Below, piece by piece: positions 61,353 to 64,000 of a stretch of 64,000 nt of DNA (positions are counted from its first letter, which is position 1; every line of letters starts with the position of its first letter). Origin of the DNA: RPQJ01 sp052035645. GTDB lineage: Bacteria > Pseudomonadota > Gammaproteobacteria > Steroidobacterales > Steroidobacteraceae. The position numbers and the translations under genes were made by a program. The notes beneath the pieces are model-generated. The model made no database searches. It was given only the letters and a program-made list of their open reading frames with translations, and was not told the DNA's origin. Where the stretch lies: positions 15,637 through 79,636 of the forward strand of contig JBPOHK010000050.1 in the NCBI GenBank assembly GCA_052035645.1, in the 5' to 3' direction.

Positions 61353-61971
61353 GGCCCGGGCGACGGTCGTCCCCTGGGTCGCGCCGGAGATCACGCCGGC
61401 CGAGGCCGGCGGCGCCGACCCGGCGGCGGACCTCGATCGCATCCAGCGCGAGGCGTGGGAGAGCGCCTTCGCGCGCGGTCTCGAGGCCGGCCGGGCCGCG
61501 GCGCTCAGCGAACAGCGCCCGCACCTGCTGGCGCTCGAGGCGGGCGTCGAGCGCTTCGCCTCGATCCTCGACCTGCTGTCCGCGCCGCTCGCGGCCCTGG
61601 ACTCGGTCGTCGAGGACGAACTCGCGGCGCTGGCCTGCGCCATCGCCCGCCAGGTCGTGCGGCGCGAGCTGCAGTCGGATCCCGGCCAGATCATCGCCGC
61701 CGTGCGCCAGGCCGTCTCGCTGCTGCCGTCGTCGGCCCGCGAGGTGCGCGTGCACCTGCACCCGGACGACGCCGCGCTGCTGCGCGAGCGGCTCGCCGAG
61801 CCGCACGCCGAGCGGGCCTGGATCCTGGTCGAGGACCCCGTGCTCGAGCGCGGCGGCTGCCGCGTGAGCGCCGAGCACTCCCAGGTCGACGCGCGGGTCG
61901 AGGCGCGCCTCGGCGCGGCCATCGCGGCCGTGCTCGGCGACAAGCGCACCCGCGGCGAGGCGCGCGCATGA
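61345..61971 (+). CDS. fliH: FliH, export ATPase regulator
   Basis: Protein of 208 residues. N-terminal coiled segment (EAWESAFARGLEAGRAAALS), C-terminal FliH domain with ALACAIARQVVRRELQSDPG, REVRVHLHPDDAALL and RGGCRVSAEHSQVDARVEAR. Overlaps fliG by 8 and fliI by 4 bases. Confidence 0.94.
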   Translation: MSEARATVVPWVAPEITPAEAGGADPAADLDRIQREAWESAFARGLEAGRAAALSEQRPHLLALEAGVERFASILDLLSAPLAALDSVVEDELAALACAIARQVVRRELQSDPGQIIAAVRQAVSLLPSSAREVRVHLHPDDAALLRERLAEPHAERAWILVEDPVLERGGCRVSAEHSQVDARVEARLGAAIAAVLGDKRTRGEARA

Positions 61972-63353
61972 GCGCGCTGCGCGAACAGCACGTCGCCCGC
62001 TGGTCGTCCGCGCTGGCGGCCCGTCGCGCGCATCTCGATCGCGTGCCCGACCTGCCCGTCGAGGGGAGGCTGACCCGCATGATCGGCCTCACGCTCGAGG
62101 CCGCCGGCTGCCAGGCCGCGATCGGCGACCGCTGCGACGTCATCGCGCTCGACGGCAGCCGCGTCGAGGCCGAGGTCGTCGGCTTCGGCAGCGAGCGCCT
62201 GTACCTGATGCCGACGGGCGACCCGCACGGGCTGCGCCCGGACGCGCGGGTGATCCCGCGGCCGCACGCCGGCCGGGTGCCGGTCGGGCGTCGCCTGCTC
62301 GGGCGCATCGTCGACGGCGGCTGCCAGCCCCTCGACGGCCGCGGGCCCATCGAGGCCGAGACGCGCGTGCGGCTCACCGGCGTGCCGCTCAATCCCCTAG
62401 CGCGCGCGCCGATCCGCGAGCCGCTCGACGTCGGCATCCGCGCCATCAACGGCCTGCTCACGGTCGGTCGCGGCCAGCGCATCGGACTGTTCGCCGGCAG
62501 CGGCGTCGGCAAGAGCGTGCTGCTCGGGATGATGGCGCGCTACACGAGCGCGGACGTCATCGTGGTCGGCCTGGTGGGCGAGCGCGGCCGCGAGGTGAAG
62601 GAGTTCATCGAGCGCATCCTCGGTCCCGAGGGACTGGCGCGCTCGGTCGTGGTCGCCTCGCCGGCGGACCACCCGCCGCTGATGCGCCTGCACGGCGCCT
62701 GGCTCGCGACGGCGATCGCCGAGTACTTCCGCGACCAGGGCCTGAACGTGCTCCTGCTGATGGATTCGCTGACCCGCTTCGCGCAGGCCCAGCGCGAGAT
62801 CGGCCTCGCGATCGGCGAGGCGCCGGCCACCAAGGGCTATCCGCCGTCGGTGTTCGCGCGCCTGCCGCAGCTCGTCGAGCGCGCCGGCAACGGCGAGGAG
62901 GGCGGCGGTTCGATCACGGCGTTCTACACCGTGCTGGTGGAGGGCGACGACCAGAACGACCCGATCGCCGACGCCGCGCGCGCGGTGCTCGACGGCCACG
63001 TCGTGCTCTCGCGCCGGATCGCCGAGGGCGGGCGCTACCCGGCGATCGACGTGGACGCCTCCATCAGCCGCGTGATGCACGAGATCGTGGACGACGACCA
63101 CCTGCAGTCGGCGCGGCTGCTGCGCCAGGCCAACGCGATGTACGAGGGCCACCGCGACCTGATCTCGATCGGCGCGTACCAGCGCGGCAGCGACCCGCGC
63201 GTCGACGCGGCCATCGCGCTCAAGCCGCGCATCGAAGGCTTCATGCGCCAGGCGCTCGACGAGCGCCGCGATTTCGCCGCCAGCCTGCGCGACCTCGAGG
63301 CGACCCTGCTGCCGCCCGGCCCGGGCGCGGCCTCGCGCGGAGGTGAAGGCTGA
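61968..63353 (+). CDS. fliI: FliI, flagellar export ATPase
   Basis: ATPase of 461 residues. Walker A GLFAGSGVGKSVLLG, Walker B LLLMDSLTRFAQAQREI, GEAPATKGYPPSVFA and AGNGEEGGGSITAFYTVLVE, all FliI hallmarks; IDVDASISRVM near the C-terminal domain. ATG at 61968 (MSALREQH) overlaps the fliH stop; the fliJ start overlaps its stop as TGATG. Confidence 0.97.
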   Translation: MSALREQHVARWSSALAARRAHLDRVPDLPVEGRLTRMIGLTLEAAGCQAAIGDRCDVIALDGSRVEAEVVGFGSERLYLMPTGDPHGLRPDARVIPRPHAGRVPVGRRLLGRIVDGGCQPLDGRGPIEAETRVRLTGVPLNPLARAPIREPLDVGIRAINGLLTVGRGQRIGLFAGSGVGKSVLLGMMARYTSADVIVVGLVGERGREVKEFIERILGPEGLARSVVVASPADHPPLMRLHGAWLATAIAEYFRDQGLNVLLLMDSLTRFAQAQREIGLAIGEAPATKGYPPSVFARLPQLVERAGNGEEGGGSITAFYTVLVEGDDQNDPIADAARAVLDGHVVLSRRIAEGGRYPAIDVDASISRVMHEIVDDDHLQSARLLRQANAMYEGHRDLISIGAYQRGSDPRVDAAIALKPRIEGFMRQALDERRDFAASLRDLEATLLPPGPGAASRGGEG

Positions 63354-63802
63354 TGCTGCGCTCCCGTCGACTCGAACCGGTGCGCGAAGTCGCGTCGCAC
63401 GCGGAGGAGCAGGCCGCGCAGGCCCTCGGCGCGGGCGAGACCCGCCTGACCCAGGCGCGCGCCCGGCTCGGGGAACTGCAGCGCTACGAGCGGGAGTACC
63501 GCGTGGCGCTGCAGGAGCGGACCGCGGCCGGCATCGGCATCGGCGAACTGCGCGCCTTCCAGACGTTCATCGCGAAGCTCGGCGAGGCGGTGGCCCAGCA
63601 GGCCCTGCTCGTCGGCCGGGCGAGCGACGAGCGCGACGCGCTGCGCGAACGCTGGCTCGAGGCCTCGCGCCGGTCGCGCGCGGTCGGCAAGGTGATCGAG
63701 CACGCGGCGACCGACGAGCGCCGCGAGGCGGAGCGGCGCGAGCAATCCGACTGCGACGAGCGCGCGCAGCGAAATTTCGCGGCCACGAGGGCCCGGGAGT
63801 GA
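63353..63802 (+). CDS. fliJ: FliJ, export chaperone/central stalk
   Basis: Coiled-coil protein of 149 residues: long antiparallel helices, RLTQARARLGELQRYEREYR and VGRASDERDALRERWLEASR. The charged, Arg/Glu-rich composition and place after fliI fit FliJ. Confidence 0.92.
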   Translation: MLRSRRLEPVREVASHAEEQAAQALGAGETRLTQARARLGELQRYEREYRVALQERTAAGIGIGELRAFQTFIAKLGEAVAQQALLVGRASDERDALRERWLEASRRSRAVGKVIEHAATDERREAERREQSDCDERAQRNFAATRARE

Positions 63803-63807
63803 TCCAG

Positions 63808-64000
63808 ATGAGCCAGAGCGGCGTGGCGACCAGCGCGGCGGCCGGCGTGCAGGGCGCGAGCGGCAACACGGGCCCGGGTGCGACGGGCGGCCTGTCCGGC
63901 GACGAGTTCCTGGCGCTGCTCGCGCAGGTGATCGCGCCGCCGGCCCTGGCGGCGGAGGACGCCCCGCCGGCGCTCGCGGCGCAGGAAGCGGCCGGCGACG
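63808..64000 (+). CDS. fliK: FliK, hook length control protein, N-terminus (partial)
   Basis: First 64 residues, Ala/Gly/Pro-rich with LSGDEFLALLAQVIAPPALA, the typical N-terminal FliK pattern. ATG at 63808, 5 bases after fliJ. Cut by the right edge, so the C-terminal domain is not seen; call rests mainly on position. Confidence 0.75.
   Translation, partial: MSQSGVATSAAAGVQGASGNTGPGATGGLSGDEFLALLAQVIAPPALAAEDAPPALAAQEAAGD

Overview
The window is about 64 kb of gap-poor, very GC-rich chromosomal DNA. It carries an aerobic/microaerobic respiratory section, a central metabolic and envelope section, and a long flagellar cluster. The gene content points to a deep-branching, high-GC gammaproteobacterium (Chromatiales, Nevskiales/Steroidobacterales or Xanthomonadales grade). 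The signs are a Pseudomonas/Vibrio-style flagellar hierarchy with FleQ- and FleR-like sigma54 activators, GlnK, a complete ccoNOQP-GHIS operon, a class I PHA synthase, a cecR-ybhGFS-like export cassette and a c-di-GMP-I riboswitch. Genus cannot be fixed from sequence alone. No tRNA, rRNA, prophage, insertion sequence or CRISPR array was seen.

Layout. 1-6.1 kb: end of a thioredoxin 2 gene, a CbpA-type J protein, a VIT-family membrane protein, an orphan receiver, a FixJ/FixL pair whose first PAS keeps the heme ligands of FixL, and a small heat shock protein. 6.1-14.5 kb (minus strand): cbb3 oxidase structural genes ccoNOQP followed by the assembly genes (unknown membrane protein, ccoG, a short ccoH, ccoI, ccoS, a TauE/SafE-type protein). 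14.7-21.6 kb (plus): universal stress protein, a REC-PAS-GGDEF-EAL protein, then a TetR-controlled efflux cassette. 21.6-34.6 kb: a REP-like palindrome, phaC, a ferredoxin reductase, glnK behind a probable NtrC/sigma54 promoter, a ferredoxin, a quinone reductase, an outer-membrane barrel, CIA30, an alcohol dehydrogenase, a thioesterase, and divergent ilvH/ilvB with a second REP-like copy running into chrA. 34.6-39.3 kb: a c-di-GMP riboswitch in front of a secreted nine-repeat Ig-like protein interrupted by an amber codon, then gloA and murB.

39.4-64 kb is flagellar: flgN, flgM and flgA on the minus strand; flgBCDEFGHIJKL, fliC, flaG, fliD, fliS, a PilZ-like gene, fleQ-like and fleR-like activators, then fliEFGHIJ and the start of fliK on the plus strand. 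Promoter logic is readable. Sigma54 (-24/-12) sites lie before flgA, flgB, fliD and the fleR-like gene, and sigma28 sites before flgMN and fliC. The order matches the Pseudomonas fliC-to-fliJ block, but fleS is absent, a PilZ-like gene stands where fliT would be, and both sigma54 activators lack their N-terminal receiver domain.

Two themes tie the window together. One is oxygen: a heme-PAS FixL next to the high-affinity oxidase it would be expected to control. The other is c-di-GMP: a GGDEF-EAL enzyme, a GEMM-I riboswitch on a surface-type protein, a PilZ-like protein and a FleQ homologue beside the flagellar genes.
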